A stretch of 64,000 bases of DNA from positions 52,527,212-52,591,211 of the forward strand of contig NC_080680.1 in NCBI RefSeq assembly GCF_030445035.2, given 5' to 3'. Positions 26,861 through 37,352 of the stretch are shown here, piece by piece. The notes under the pieces are model-generated. The model saw only the letters and a list, made by a program, of their open reading frames with translations. It was not told the origin of the DNA and did not search any database. Position 1 is the stretch's first letter; each line of letters begins with the position of its first letter. Made by a program: the position numbers and the translations under genes. Origin of the DNA: Dasypus novemcinctus (lineage: Eukaryota; Chordata; Mammalia; Cingulata; Dasypodidae).

Positions 26861-27364
26861 ATTAGGCTCACATTTTCCATACTGCCTCAGTATCAATACA
26901 GTATATCTTTTGCATAGTTGCAAGAATATCATATTATTACTATTAACCACAATCCATAGGTCACTCCAGCTGTATTTTTCCCATGCTTTTCCACATTCCC
27001 AACACGCTGCAGTAGTGATATACATTTGTTCTAGCTAACAAAGTATACTTTTGCATCTACTGTCAACCACAATTCTCACCCACCTCTTGGTTTACTGGGC
27101 TATCTAGTTCCTAGATTATTCTCGAGCATTCTGTCAATTGGCATTTACATAACTAGACTACGATTTTCTGTCGCATTTATAAACTAGCTGTTACTCACTG
27201 TGTGTTACCATCTACTCTATATCATTTCCACAATTTTACAGTAAAGCTAATTAAAACTTCTATATACATTAAACATCAGTAGTCCATTCAGTCCTTCTCT
27301 TACCTCCTTTAAGAATCCACCACCTACCACCAGATCTTGAAGATATTTTACAGTAATTTCTTCT

Positions 27365-28001
27365 AGAAGTTTTATGGTTCTTTTATTTTTAGTTCTTTGA
27401 TCCATTTTAAGTTAGTTTTTGGATAAGATGTGAGATAGGGGTCTTCTTTCCTTCTTTCAGCTATGGATGTCCATTTCTTTCAGCACCATTTGTTGAATGG
27501 ATTGTTCTGCCTGAGCTGTGTAAGTTTGACAGGCTAGTCAAAAATCATTTGACCATAAATACTGTGAGGGTCTGTTTCTGAACCATAAATTTGGTTCCAT
27601 TGGTCTATTGTGTCTGTCTTTAGGCCAGTACCACGTTGTTTTTACCACTATATGTGGGTATTATGATTTAAAGTCTGGAGATGAGGGCTCACTTTTCCTT
27701 TTATGATGTTTTGGGCTATTCAGGACTCCTTACCCTTCCAAATAAATTTAATGGTCGTGTTTTCAATTTTTTTCTTTAATGCTGGTGGAATTTTTATCGG
27801 GATTGCACTAAATCTGTATATCGATTTGAGTAGAATTGGCATCTTAGTGATATTTAGTCCTCCAGTCCATGAACAGGGAATGCTCTTCCAGTCATTTAGA
27901 GTTTTCTTGATTTGTTTTAAAATTGAGTTGCAGTTTTCTGAATACAAGTGCTTTATTTCATTGGTCAGTTTATTCCTGACTATTTGAGTTTTATCTGTCA
28001 T
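27365..28001 (-). pseudogene. L1 ORF2 C-terminal remnant
   Basis: The minus-strand translation contains hallmarks of the L1 ORF2 protein downstream of its reverse-transcriptase core: 'DWKSIPCSW', 'LKSIYRFSAIPIKIP' and 'IKFIWKGK'. The clean frame covers 28001-27720. Homology continues leftward in degraded form; 'ccatttgttgaatgg' is the antisense of the conserved LLNKW region. The N-terminal endonuclease and the catalytic FADD-type motif are missing, with only about 60 bp between the ORF1 stop and this remnant. ORF2 is normally about 1275 residues, and under 200 are represented here. Confidence 0.85.
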
Positions 28002-28061
28002 ATTTTATTTTCACCACTTTTTTGATACTTTTAGTTACTTTTATTGATATAATCTTCATTT

Positions 28062-28987
28062 CTAGACTCTCTTCCAGGCCCCTCTCTCCTGCCCTTTCTT
28101 TTCAGGCTCTAGCACACCCTTTAGTATTTCCTGAAAATCTGGTCTCTTGCTTAGAAATTCTCTCAGTTTCTGTTTATCTGTGAATATTCTAATCTCACCC
28201 TCATTTTTGAAAGATGGTCTTGCTAGATATAAGATTCTTGGCTGGAAGTTTTTCTCTTGTAGTATTTTACATACATCAGACCACTGTCTTCTTGCCTCCA
28301 CGGTTTCTGTTGAGAAATCAGCACTTAATCTTATTGGGTATCCCTTATATGTTATGCACAGTTTTTCTCTTGCTGTTCTCAGAATTCTCTCTTTGTCTTT
28401 GTCCTTTGACATTCTGATGAGTATGTGTCTTGGAGTTGGCCTATTTGGAGTTTTTCAGATGGGAGTACATTGTGCTTCTTGGACAGGGATATCTATGTCT
28501 TTCAATTGGGTTGGGAAATTTTCCATTATTATTTCTTTAAATATTCCTTCTGCCCCTTTTCCCTTCTCTTCTCCTTCTAGGACACCCATGACACATATGT
28601 TTGCATGCCTTTTGCTGTCATTTAGTTCCCTGAGACCTTGTTCAATTTTTTCCATTCTTTTCTTCATCTCTTCTTTTGTATGTTCACTTTTAGAGGCCAT
28701 TTTTTCAAGCTCACCAATCCTTTCTTCTGCCTCCTCAAATCTACTATTATATGATTCCAATGTTTTTCAATTTCATTGATTGCACCTTTCATTCCCATAA
28801 GATCTGTTATTTTTCTATGGATGCTTTCAAATTCTTTTTTGTGCTCATCCAATGTCTTCTTAATATCCTTAATCTCTTTAGCCATCTCATTGAATTTATT
28901 AAGTAGATTTGTTTGAACATTTATAATTAGTTGTCTAAACTCCTTTATGTCATCTGGAGGCTTATCTTGTTCCTTTAAATGGGCCAT
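28062..28987 (-). pseudogene. L1 ORF1 (RNA-binding chaperone), broken
   Basis: L1 ORF1 encodes a trimeric RNA-binding protein with nucleic-acid chaperone activity. Three adjacent minus-strand segments give the normal domain order. First, an N-terminal coiled coil (28987 to about 28755: heptads rich in K, E, L and I, for example KEIKDIKKTLDEHKKEF). Second, the rest of the coiled coil and the RRM (28760-28455: RIGELEKMASKSEHTKEEM, then ANICVMGV). Third, the C-terminal domain (28412-28062, including ARRQWSDVCKILQEKNFQPRI). The breaks are one frameshift near 28755 and one in-frame TGA at 28455-28457. Otherwise about 310 residues are represented, close to the usual length. The low number of lesions suggests a moderately young copy. 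Confidence 0.88.
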
Positions 28988-28999
28988 AACTTCCTGTTT

Positions 29000-30376
29000 C
29001 TTGGTGTGGATTGTAATTTTTCATTGGTGTTTTCACATCTGGCTTACTAGAGTATTTTTTCTGAGTGCAGTTTTTCTCTCTAGTTTAGAGCTTCCTATCA
29101 TTTCTCCCTTGCTGGTTATTCAGTAGGAGCCAAGCATATAGGTGCTGTAAGCTGTGGAGGCTAAAGCTGCCCTCATTGTACCAGGGACCAATGAAGTTTC
29201 TTCCAACTTTCTCCTTTGCCAGGGGTAGGGACAGAGTCACAGATATGAGGAATAATCGACATGCAGGCCTAGACTGTAGTTGCCCAGAGAGACTGGTGAA
29301 GCTTCACATCCCTTTCTCCCCTATGTAGGGCAGGGATGGAGCTGCAGGTGTGGGCAGCAATCTATGCAGACTTCTGATTTTCAGTCTGTGTAAGCCAAAG
29401 TTCCCTGCAGTTACCCTTATAGCCTGGTGCAGGGCTCCTCAGCTTCCTCCCCACCAGAGGTGGGGCTGAAGCCTAGGCGGGCTGCAGGCTGATCTTCATG
29501 AAAGAAACTGTCAGCCTGGCTCCCCCTCAGGCTGGGGGCAGAGTCAGAATGGTAGCTACTGGCCTCCTTCTGACTTGGGCTGGTTCTCACCCAAGCTGTT
29601 CCTAGGGTTATCTCTTAGTCAACCAAGTCTCCCAATCAGTAGCTGAAATCAGCAGCCAGCCGTCTCCTCCTCCCTGTTTCTGGGAAATGGAGCTTCCAAT
29701 TACCATCACAGAATAATTCCTGGGGTGGCTTGTGCTGCCAGAGTAGGATAATCACCAGCCTCTGCGGTTTGGCCGGTAATTTCCCAAAGAGTCTGGCACA
29801 GGTCCCCACAGCTTCCTCCCTGCTGCAGGAGGCACTGGGGCCTAGGCTAGACCTGCAATATGATCTGGATGGGAAGAAGCCAGCCTCGACCAGCACTGGG
29901 ATTCTCAGTCCACCCAGCTTCCCCTCCTGCCAGGCGCGAAGTTAAGATGGCTGCTCCTGGCCTCTTTCTGACCTGGACAGGCTCACACCTTAGCTGTTCT
30001 CAGGATCATAATGTAGCCCACTAAATTTCCACATCATAGCTGAAATTAGTGCCCAACCATTTCTTCCTCCCCTGTTTTGGGGAAATGGAGCTTTCGATTC
30101 CAGCCACCGAAGAGCTCACGAGGTGGCTTGTGCCTCCAGTGGAGGATGGGCACCAGCCTCCGTGGTGTGGAGCACTCTATTTATGAGTCTTCTCAGCAGA
30201 TGGGCAGTCTCCTCCTTCCACTCCCCCAAGGATGTTGTAAGATGCTCTTCTGGCCTCCTGGAGCCCCCAAACACGTGCTTCAGCTAGCTCCAGAGAGCTC
30301 TGGGTGTTTGCTAACTGCCCTGTAGCAGGAGCTGACTCTAGGAGTTCCTTACTGTGCAGCTATCTTGCTGGTTCCT
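29000..30376 (-). promoter_or_regulatory. L1 5' UTR / internal promoter region
   Basis: GC-rich sequence between ORF1 and the element's 5' end, unlike the AT-rich surroundings. It contains at least two diverged tandem units (listed separately). In L1 elements the 5' UTR carries the internal RNA polymerase II promoter. Function of this old copy is not shown. Confidence 0.7.
29441..30200 (-). repeat. Tandem monomers in the L1 5' UTR, period ~370-398 bp
   Basis: Matched landmarks occur twice: 'agcttcctcc' at 29441 and 29810; 'gcctaggc' at 29471 and 29840; 'ggcctcctt'/'ggcctcttt' at 29561 and 29959; 'tagctgaaat' at 29640 and 30037; 'gggaaatgg' at 29682 and 30080. The period shifts from 369 to 398 through small indels. 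The arrangement resembles the monomeric 5' UTRs known from rodent L1s, but the sequence is not theirs as far as I can judge. Confidence 0.8.
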
Positions 30377-30391
30377 GCCCTGATAATTTTT

Positions 30392-31255
30392 AATTGATAT
30401 GATTTTATTTTAGTAAATTTGTTACTCAAATACCAAAAATATAAAGGAATCCATGGTCTATCAACTATGTTGAATGGATTATAGTCAAGGAAGACATATA
30501 TGGTTCATTTCAACTCTGATCCCTGAATTTGTAGCACAATGTCAAGGAAAATAAGTAGAAATTATTTTGGCAGTAACTTACTAACATTCTCCAAATTCTG
30601 GGAACAAGAATGGCCCATGAGGCATTCAAGGAAATTGAAAAATACCATAAATTGTAAAGTACCATGATTAAACAACATTGTTGATTCTCAAAAAGAGTAA
30701 ACAGTGTTCATCCTGTCTGCAGTAAGTGGCAACAAAGGTTAGCAAGTAAGAAAAGCACAAGACACCCTGTGGGCCCAGATATCAAGAATCATATAACCTA
30801 TAGTACAATGCTGAGAGTAAATAGTTAAATATTTTTCCTTATATTAAATTTAATGACAACTTGCTTTCAAGTTTAATTTTAATATACTATAGTCAATAGC
30901 AGTCTAAAATAAAATATGCTGTCAGATATTTCCTAAATACTCATGTTTTAAGGATGAGTAAACTTAAGAATTCATAAAATAATGGGATGTACAGCTTCCA
31001 TAAGTGCAGAGGAAATTATTGCTTAAAAAATGTTTAAAAATTAATAGGGAATAGAAACAAATTTTAGAAACATCTGCAAATGCTCCATAAAAATAAGAAT
31101 ATATGGTACTCTTGAAACAATAAAAAACTACAGAAAAGTGAAAGCAGATAATAAACTATAGAATAAAATAAAAATGTTAGCTTTCTAAAGAGGAGGCAGA
31201 TAGAAAGGAAAATAGGTAACAAAATTGTAAAAAGCTACAAACCTGTCAATAACAG
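30392..31255. other. AT-rich sequence with first copy of a local duplication
   Basis: No gene seen. The segment 30788-30938 has a diverged partner at 32888-33038 (listed separately). Confidence 0.5.
30788..30938 (+). repeat. Copy 1 of a ~150-bp diverged direct repeat
   Basis: Shares 'tataacc(t/c)atagtacaat', 'gacaacttgctttcaagttt' and 'ctaaaataaaa(t/c)atgct' in the same order and spacing with 32888-33038. I do not recognise it as a known transposon family. Confidence 0.75.
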
Positions 31256-31258
31256 AAT

Positions 31259-31701
31259 TGTGGTAGCTTGAATTAAGTAACACAGCAAGAGCATGTTCCT
31301 AATTTTAATCTGCGTTCTTTTGGGTGTGAATTTGTTTGTAAAGAGGACCCTTTGAAGATGTTAAGCTTTAACCCAACTGTGGTAGACTGAATTATGTACC
31401 CTCTCAAAAGTGATGTTCTTGATGTTAATTGACATTCCAGTAGGAAGAAATGAAGTCAGTGGAAACCAGAAGAGCAGACAGGAGACAGAGGTTTTCACGT
31501 GATGGGAAGCAAAGGTGAAAGCCAAAGAACCCCATGGATTATGCAAGCCTTGGATAAAATGGCACAGACTTCACTTTATACATCACTTTGCTAACATTTG
31601 GTTTTGGACTTCTAACCTCTGAAGCATGAGATAATAAATGCTTGTTGTTTAAGCCAACCTACTGTGTGGTATGTGTCACAGCAGTATAGCAAACCAAGAC
31701 A
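31259..31701 (+). mobile_element. Two family-A LTR pieces, one apparently inside or abutting the other
   Basis: The first piece (about 31259-31377) begins TGTGGTAGCTTGAATTAAG and runs to 'ttaacccaac'. The second (31378-31701) restarts with TGTGGTAGACTGAATTATG and ends 'agcaaaccaagaca'. It includes the family's 3' signature 'gataataaatgcttgttgtttaagccaacc'. The same family occurs at 38683, 57459 and 63520. The first piece lacks its right half, so the second may have inserted into it or recombined with it. Confidence 0.7.
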
Positions 31702-33798
31702 AGGATTATTATCAGAATTAGAAAGCAAAATACAACAGTAATAGCAGAATTCAAACTACAGATAATTCCGTAATTCAATACCAAGGATTCTATTTAGTGA
31801 ATATGATTAATGTTTTTAAAGAATATTTAAAGACATAAACATGTTCCCCTTATAATGTTAGTTACAGTGCAACAGATACATACAAACACATATACTTATC
31901 TGTATCATTTATTTATAACTCCCTGTCTTGTAATATGTACACAAAGAAATGAGAGAATATTTACTATAATACCTAGAGTTTTAATTTTGACTTTTTTATG
32001 TTTCTGTGTTTTCTAAAATAAAATGATTTTATTTCCAGATATAATTTCCTTTGTAAAATGTCTAAAATATGTTCTGAGAATATATAAGTGTCATTTTTAA
32101 AAAAAAGTTTATATTGCTGCCAGTAGTAGCTCTGTGAAATTTATAAAAGAAGTTAAATGAAAGTAATTACTATATACAGAATTTATAATACTGTAAGTGG
32201 ATTTGCATAATAACTTTCCTATTTTTAGTCTTACCCTATTTCCTCTTATATATATTAAATAGTAAAAGATGATTTAAAAAAAGTGTTTTACCTTGTTTAA
32301 AAAGGTTCACAAACTAAATTTTGAGGAAAGTCTTTGCATATTTTCTAAATATCTCCAAATTTTCCTGCTGTTACAGTATTTGTAATAATTCATGTTGTAC
32401 AATATGTCTCTCTAGACAAAGAAAAATTATTTCCATTCTTAAAAGAAACAAAATTATAATAGTGTAAGAAATAAAATAGTTTAATAAAGTTCAAATACGT
32501 GATCTTTGAATGTTTTACTCAAGCTCATAGCTTCTCTAAGTTCACTGTAATGATTCAGAATTGTGCTCCAGGAATAACCTTCAAAAAATTAAAAAATACA
32601 TTTGTCTCAAATTGAATGGCCTACTGAAATTTTAGGTTTTAACAATCTAAAATGAAAAGAATTTAAATAGAAGAGGAATAGCATATGCTTTGAGTACAGA
32701 AATGATGGAACTTTTTAAAATTTTTGTTTTTTTAATGTTTTAATATTTTATATTCTTAAAACTCATTAAAGAGGAACATATCTGTTCCCTATTGATTTTC
32801 AAGTTATGGAGAGTTCATTTTATATGAAATAATATGTATGAATCACTCTGCATTTTCTCAAATAAAGCCTATGATTATTCAAGCATGGAATCCTATAACC
32901 CATAGTACAATACTGAAAGTATAATAGTTACATTTTCTGTTATACCAATTTGATAACAACTTGCTTTCAAGTTTTCCAGTAAGTTTCAGTCACTAGTGTT
33001 CTAAAATAAAACATGCTCCTATCAAATGTTTCCTAAACAAAAACAAGATGACAATTATCAATTCCATTTCTTCTAATTTTAAATTTTATAAGCCATGATA
33101 AGCTAAGATATTCTTCATGATGTTCTAAAGATATACTAGCTAACTTGAAAATCATAATTTTCGGAGAGAGGGAGAGTGGGAGCAGCCTGTTTTTCCTCAT
33201 AGTCTGTCTTATATTATTCGATTTTTCACTTAAAATGGAACTCTCTTCAGAAGAGATGATACCACATAAGAGAATATGGATTATATTTCCCCCTCTTAGG
33301 TTTTTCAGTGGGCACAAACTCTTTTCTAAGCTGATTCTTCTCAATGTTAGAGGATTCCCAAGATAAGGAACTTACTTTTCCTATTATAGGTGCCAATTTC
33401 GTAAGTGGTTTTAGTGGTTTGAACATTTGTCCAAGAATAACAAGAGAAAAACCACCAACATGTATCATGCAGACCACCAAACAGCCATCAGGCTGAAGTG
33501 GCTTTCAGTCACCATCAACCTCAGCTCACTGAAAATATACTTTCACTTATTTTTCCTGCTATTAACAAGCCTTTCTATCTTTCTGCCTACATTTGCTTTT
33601 CCATATTTTAATGTCTACATACAAAGAGCAAATGCAAAAATAAGGTACCAGATTCTGAGATTGAATAATGTCAAAGATATCTGCTCCAAGCTCTATCATC
33701 TGGTAAATAATAATTTCTTGTTCCCATTTTACAGGTGAGTCAGCAGAAGGTAAGGGAAGCTAAGATTTGCTTTTTTGGAGTAGTAACTTTAGTAAGAG
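31702..33798. other. AT-rich unique sequence, no gene seen
   Basis: No exon or recognisable transposon besides the duplicated segment 32888-33038. Reading frames of 73-103 codons near 33033-33738 show no family features. Confidence 0.5.
32888..33038 (+). repeat. Copy 2 of a ~150-bp diverged direct repeat
   Basis: Partner of 30788-30938, 2.1 kb away in the same orientation. Similarity fades on both sides ('cctaaatactcatg' against 'cctaaacaaaaaca' at the right edge). Confidence 0.75.
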
Positions 33799-33812
33799 AC
33801 AATTATTTCTCT

Positions 33813-34230
33813 CTTTTTTTTTTAAAGATTTATTTTTTATTTATTTCTCTCCCCTTACCCCCCACCCCAGTTGTCTGTTCTCTGTGTCCATTTGCTGCAT
33901 GTTCTTTGTCCGCTTGTTGTTGTCAGCAGCAGGGGAATCTGTGTTTCTTTTTGTTGTGTCATCTTGTTGTGTCAGCTCTCCATGAGTGCAGCTCCATTCC
34001 TGGGCAGGCTGTACTTTCTTTCTCGCTGGGCGGCTCTCCTTACGGGGCGCACTCCTTGCAGTGGGGCTCCGCTACACAGGGGTGTCCTCCCGCGTGGCAC
34101 GGCACTCCTTGCGTGCATCAGCACTGCGCATGGACCAGTTCCACACGGGTCAAGGAGGTCCGGAGTTTGAACCGCGGACCTCCCATGTGGCAGACGGACA
34201 CCCCATCGACTGGGCCAAGTTCACCTCCCT
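33813..34230 (-). mobile_element. DAS-SINE, long form, minus strand
   Basis: Bounded by a perfect 14-bp target-site duplication, 'acaattatttctct', at 33799-33812 and 34231-34244. Poly(T) and 'aaagatttattttttattta' at the left are the A-rich tail in reverse. The tRNA-like head is at the right, with the B box reversed as 'gtttgaacc' at 34165-34173. The perfect duplication makes it one of the younger insertions here. Confidence 0.95.
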
Positions 34231-34309
34231 ACAATTATTTCTCTTAAAATCAGTTATGGAAGGCAATGCAGTGTGAAGGTAATGTATGTGGACAATGGAG
34301 CAAAAGTGC

Positions 34310-34545
34310 CAAGTTTGTCTACTTGCCAGCTTTTTAACCCAGGGCAAATCATTTGATCACTCTAAACATTACATTTTCTTCAGTTTCCTTCTATGTAAAT
34401 TTCCTTCTTTGTTAAAGGAGCATAATAATAAAATTCTTTCAATTTTCTTCCCTATAAAATGGGAATAGTAATATTCACCTTCTAAGATTGTTGTGAGGAC
34501 AATTACATGTAATTCACTGGTAAATATTAAGCAATATATGTTAAT
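34310..34545 (+). repeat. MIR SINE
   Basis: Shows 'agggcaaatcatttgatcac', 'tcagtttccttc', 'tataaaatgggaatagtaat' and 'gattgttgtgaggacaatta', the sense MIR core. A small internal repetition of the 'ttccttctatgtaaattt' stretch lies between the blocks. Confidence 0.8.
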
Positions 34546-34559
34546 TTCAACTATCCTAA

Positions 34560-35565
34560 AGAAAATGAACAGAACCTATAGGGCAGCATCTATTGATAGA
34601 CATTTCATTTTTTACTGCTACTCTGATTTCTCAAAGAATTAAATTTGGGGGTGCCTGCCAAACCAACACTCCTGGAAATTACTCATTAACAGCTCCTACT
34701 AAAGGGACTCTATTTGCACCACCTACCAGGTATTGACATCTGATTATGCTATGGGAAATGGAACATACTCTTATTTGTGATAGTCCATCTTCCAGGGACC
34801 TGAATGAAGAGATTCAGAAAACATTCTGAAGGAGTGTTGTTGTGTAACTCTGAGGTCATGTAAATTTGGGGCACACAAACTTACTCAGCAATGCATTAGC
34901 AGAGAGAATCATACAAGAAAAGGGGGAGAAAAAGAAAGCCTGAGAAATGCTGAGCAACAAAAGACATGGAGGTGGCTGACTCTGCTTCCTGACTTTCCAG
35001 TCTACCCCCATTTAAGTTTGTATTTAGCCTGGTTAAAATCTGTCTTTACCACTCAAATACAAGCAAAGATATGCTCTCCCAAAATGCCCCTTTTTCACTT
35101 AAACTTGGATGCATGATTTCTATTTCTTCTAACTAAGTGATCCCTGATTCAAACAAGTGTTTTTATGTTGCAAAACTATAATCATGCATTAAGTCATATA
35201 TCTAATCATACTTTGGGAAAGAGGGGTGACTTTATACCAGACAATGTCAAACATGTCTGTGCTGAAAAGGAACTTAAGAATTCATTTCCCTCATATCAGC
35301 AGCAGATATTCAGAAAGAAGCTCACAAAGAAACAAAAAGAAAGAAGTTTGCAAAAAAGAATAGAAGTGTTTAAAAGGGGACAACCCAAAACAAGTAAGCT
35401 CCTACATGGGCATGTTGAAAGAGAGGTTAATGAGATGGTATCGGTTCATTCAAAGAATTGGAAGAAAAGGAGCCCAGGTGGAAGAGAAGGTGGTGGTAGT
35501 GATGATGACAATGATGATGATTCCTGAATATTAATGGGAAGCTGGAACATTTTAGTGAAGCTGCA
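34560..35565. other. Unique sequence with a 120-codon basic frame, no gene seen
   Basis: A frame at 35165-35527 on the plus strand encodes a lysine-rich stretch ending in an acidic aspartate tail translated from a (GAT)n-like tract. I see no family match, no splice sites and no pseudogene hallmarks, so I treat it as chance. Confidence 0.5.
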
Positions 35566-35569
35566 AAGT

Positions 35570-35790
35570 ATAATAGAAAGAGCTCAGAGATCGACCTTTG
35601 AGAGATTTGAGATGGAATCCCAAATTTCCCCCTTAATATTTTTGTCGTCTTGGAAAAATTAATTCACTCCTTTACACTCAACCTTCTCACCCTAAAATTG
35701 GAAGAGCAATGCTTAGTGTGCAGGATTGTCATAAAGGTTAAGAATAAGGACTCTGTTGTCAAATAGACAACAAATAATTGCTCAACAATT
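35570..35790 (+). repeat. MIR SINE, degraded
   Basis: 'gtataatagaaagagctcag' matches the MIR 5' region. 'gtcgtcttggaaaaattaattcac', 'aaattggaagagcaat' and 'ggattgtcataaaggttaag' follow in MIR order. Confidence 0.7.
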
Positions 35791-36244
35791 TCTTTTCTTC
35801 TTATGATTATTTCTCTTATTACTTCCAAAGCACTAGGACTATTAATGAAAAAAAAAAAAAACCCAATTGCACTCTAGTTTGAACCAGCAAGCTTTAAATA
35901 GTAGGAACATTTTAACCCAGTATTTTATTAGAATTCATCATTAAATTACTTAGTTTATGTACATAGCATTTATCTTTTCCTAATAACACATGAAACTTTG
36001 AGAAACAACAGACCTATGTAATGGTTATATTTCTTGTTGTATAAATGATATAATTCTCAACCCTCATGTCATTTAAAGCATACATTCTTTCCCCATTGGT
36101 GATCTGCCTGATATTAGTCTTCATATCTACTATAATTGATTATAATAAGGACTTCTAGTTTTACAAGTAGATTTTTTAAATCCTTAAGGAATACTGAAAT
36201 AATTTTCTAAGAAATTGTAAAACTTTTAAAATACAATAATTAAA

Positions 36245-36420
36245 AGGCCACCTACTTGGGCAAGCCACTTACCCTTTCTGAACATCAATTTCCTCATCTA
36301 TAAGGTAGGATTAATAACAGTTTCCTAGGAATATGTTGCCAAATCATCGTGAGGACAATGATTAGTCTGGAAAATACTGGAAAATTTTACAAAGTCTATG
36401 ATAGTTAGCTACATCAGGAA
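36245..36420 (+). repeat. MIR SINE
   Basis: 'gggcaagccacttaccctt', 'caatttcctcatctataag' and 'ggattaataacag' give a clear sense MIR core. A run of 14 A (35848-35861) lies about 380 bp to its left. Confidence 0.75.
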
Positions 36421-36424
36421 AGCA

Positions 36425-36985
36425 AGAAAACAGCTCAAAGTGGTAAACTTTTTGAAGTTAAGGTTTCAAAAAAGTCTATGTAATTAAGCCTATTTCAATC
36501 TTATGTATGTTTCACACTATTCCTCTAAATTAATCCTCTCTTTACCATAAAACCCACAGCTCATAAGAAGCAGTAGAGGAGAATATTATCATGTACATTA
36601 AGAAAAGTTAAACCACAAATGAAAAAAATCACCAGTGTGAGGGAAGCTGCCCTTTCCATAACTAATGACAAGCTAATCCATATTTGCAATCCTTCCTTGA
36701 GAAAAAGATACTCTTATTTCCTTAGCACTGGCAAAAGATGTTGTGGTAGATGTTTCTAATTGCCTACTCTTTCTCATCTTCTTATTAACCTAAGTTTTGT
36801 TGACAAATGTCCCCAGCTAAAATTGTTTGTCATGGCACACAACTCTAGCCAATTAGATGTAAAAGTTACGTAGTGGGGCTACCTGGAAATGTTTGCTTAA
36901 AGGACACTTTCAGGTGGCATGCTCCTTTTGGCTTTTGGATCATTTGTTGCCTTCTTGTTTGGAGCCCAGTTATGAAAGACATAAT
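36425..36985. other. Unique sequence, no gene seen
   Basis: No supported feature. Confidence 0.5.
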
Positions 36986-36988
36986 GTC

Positions 36989-37347
36989 TGTACCAGTCAT
37001 GGTTCTCCAGAGAAAAAGAACCAATAGGTAATATACATATATATGACATTATTTAAGGAGTTGCCTTGTATGGTTTTGGAGGCTGACAACTCAGGCAAGA
37101 GTTGTCGATGTTGCAGTCCTGAGGCAGAATTTCTTCTTTTCCAAGAATCTTTAGATTTGCTCTTTAGGTCTTCAACTGATTGGACAGAGCCCACCCACAT
37201 TATCAAATTTAGTCTACATAAAATCAACTGATTGTAGATATTAGACACATCTACAAAATACCTTCACAGCAACACCTAGACTAATGCTTGATTAAATAAT
37301 TGGAAACAATATCTTAGCCAAATTGACAGGTAATATTAACCAACACA
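36989..37347. mobile_element. Solo LTR with a perfect 5-bp target duplication
   Basis: The element starts 'tgtaccagtcatggttctcc' and ends 'ttaaccaacaca', so it has TG...CA termini. It is flanked by identical ATGTC at 36984-36988 and 37348-37352. Five-base duplications are typical of ERVL/MaLR-type and several other endogenous retroviral integrations. The start resembles the widespread mammalian 'tgtattagtcagggttctcc' LTR class. At 359 bp it is a solo LTR left by recombination. It carries no genes. Confidence 0.85.
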
Positions 37348-37352
37348 ATGTC

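Larger units (their letters stand above)
26015..30376 (-). mobile_element. L1/HAL1-like LINE with recognisable ends, ORF2 largely deleted
   Basis: A single insertion in minus orientation. The flanking repeats 'gccctcataattttt' (26000-26014) and 'gccctgataattttt' (30377-30391) form a 15-bp target-site duplication with one mismatch. The left end begins with poly(T), the L1 poly(A) tail. The right end reads AGGAACCAGCAAGAT on the minus strand, typical of an L1 5' end. Order along the element: GC-rich 5' UTR (about 30376-29000), ORF1 (28987-28062), only the C-terminal part of ORF2 (about 28001-27365), and a 3' UTR with three tandem units. The endonuclease and the reverse-transcriptase catalytic region are absent, so it could only have moved using proteins from other L1 copies, or it lost them after insertion. 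Length is about 4.4 kb, against 6-7 kb for a complete mammalian L1. Confidence 0.85.

Noticed and set aside
28147-28779. 210-codon plus-strand frame
   Set aside because: It is the antisense of the L1 ORF1 pseudogene; the meaningful reading is on the minus strand.
33735-34247. 170-codon plus-strand frame and overlapping frames
   Set aside because: It runs through a minus-strand DAS-SINE; the GC-rich SINE body is open by chance.
35165-35527. 120-codon plus-strand frame, lysine-rich with a poly-aspartate end
   Set aside because: The acidic tail is a translated (GAT)n-like tract, the body has no recognisable family and no splice or poly(A) context, and this length occurs by chance.
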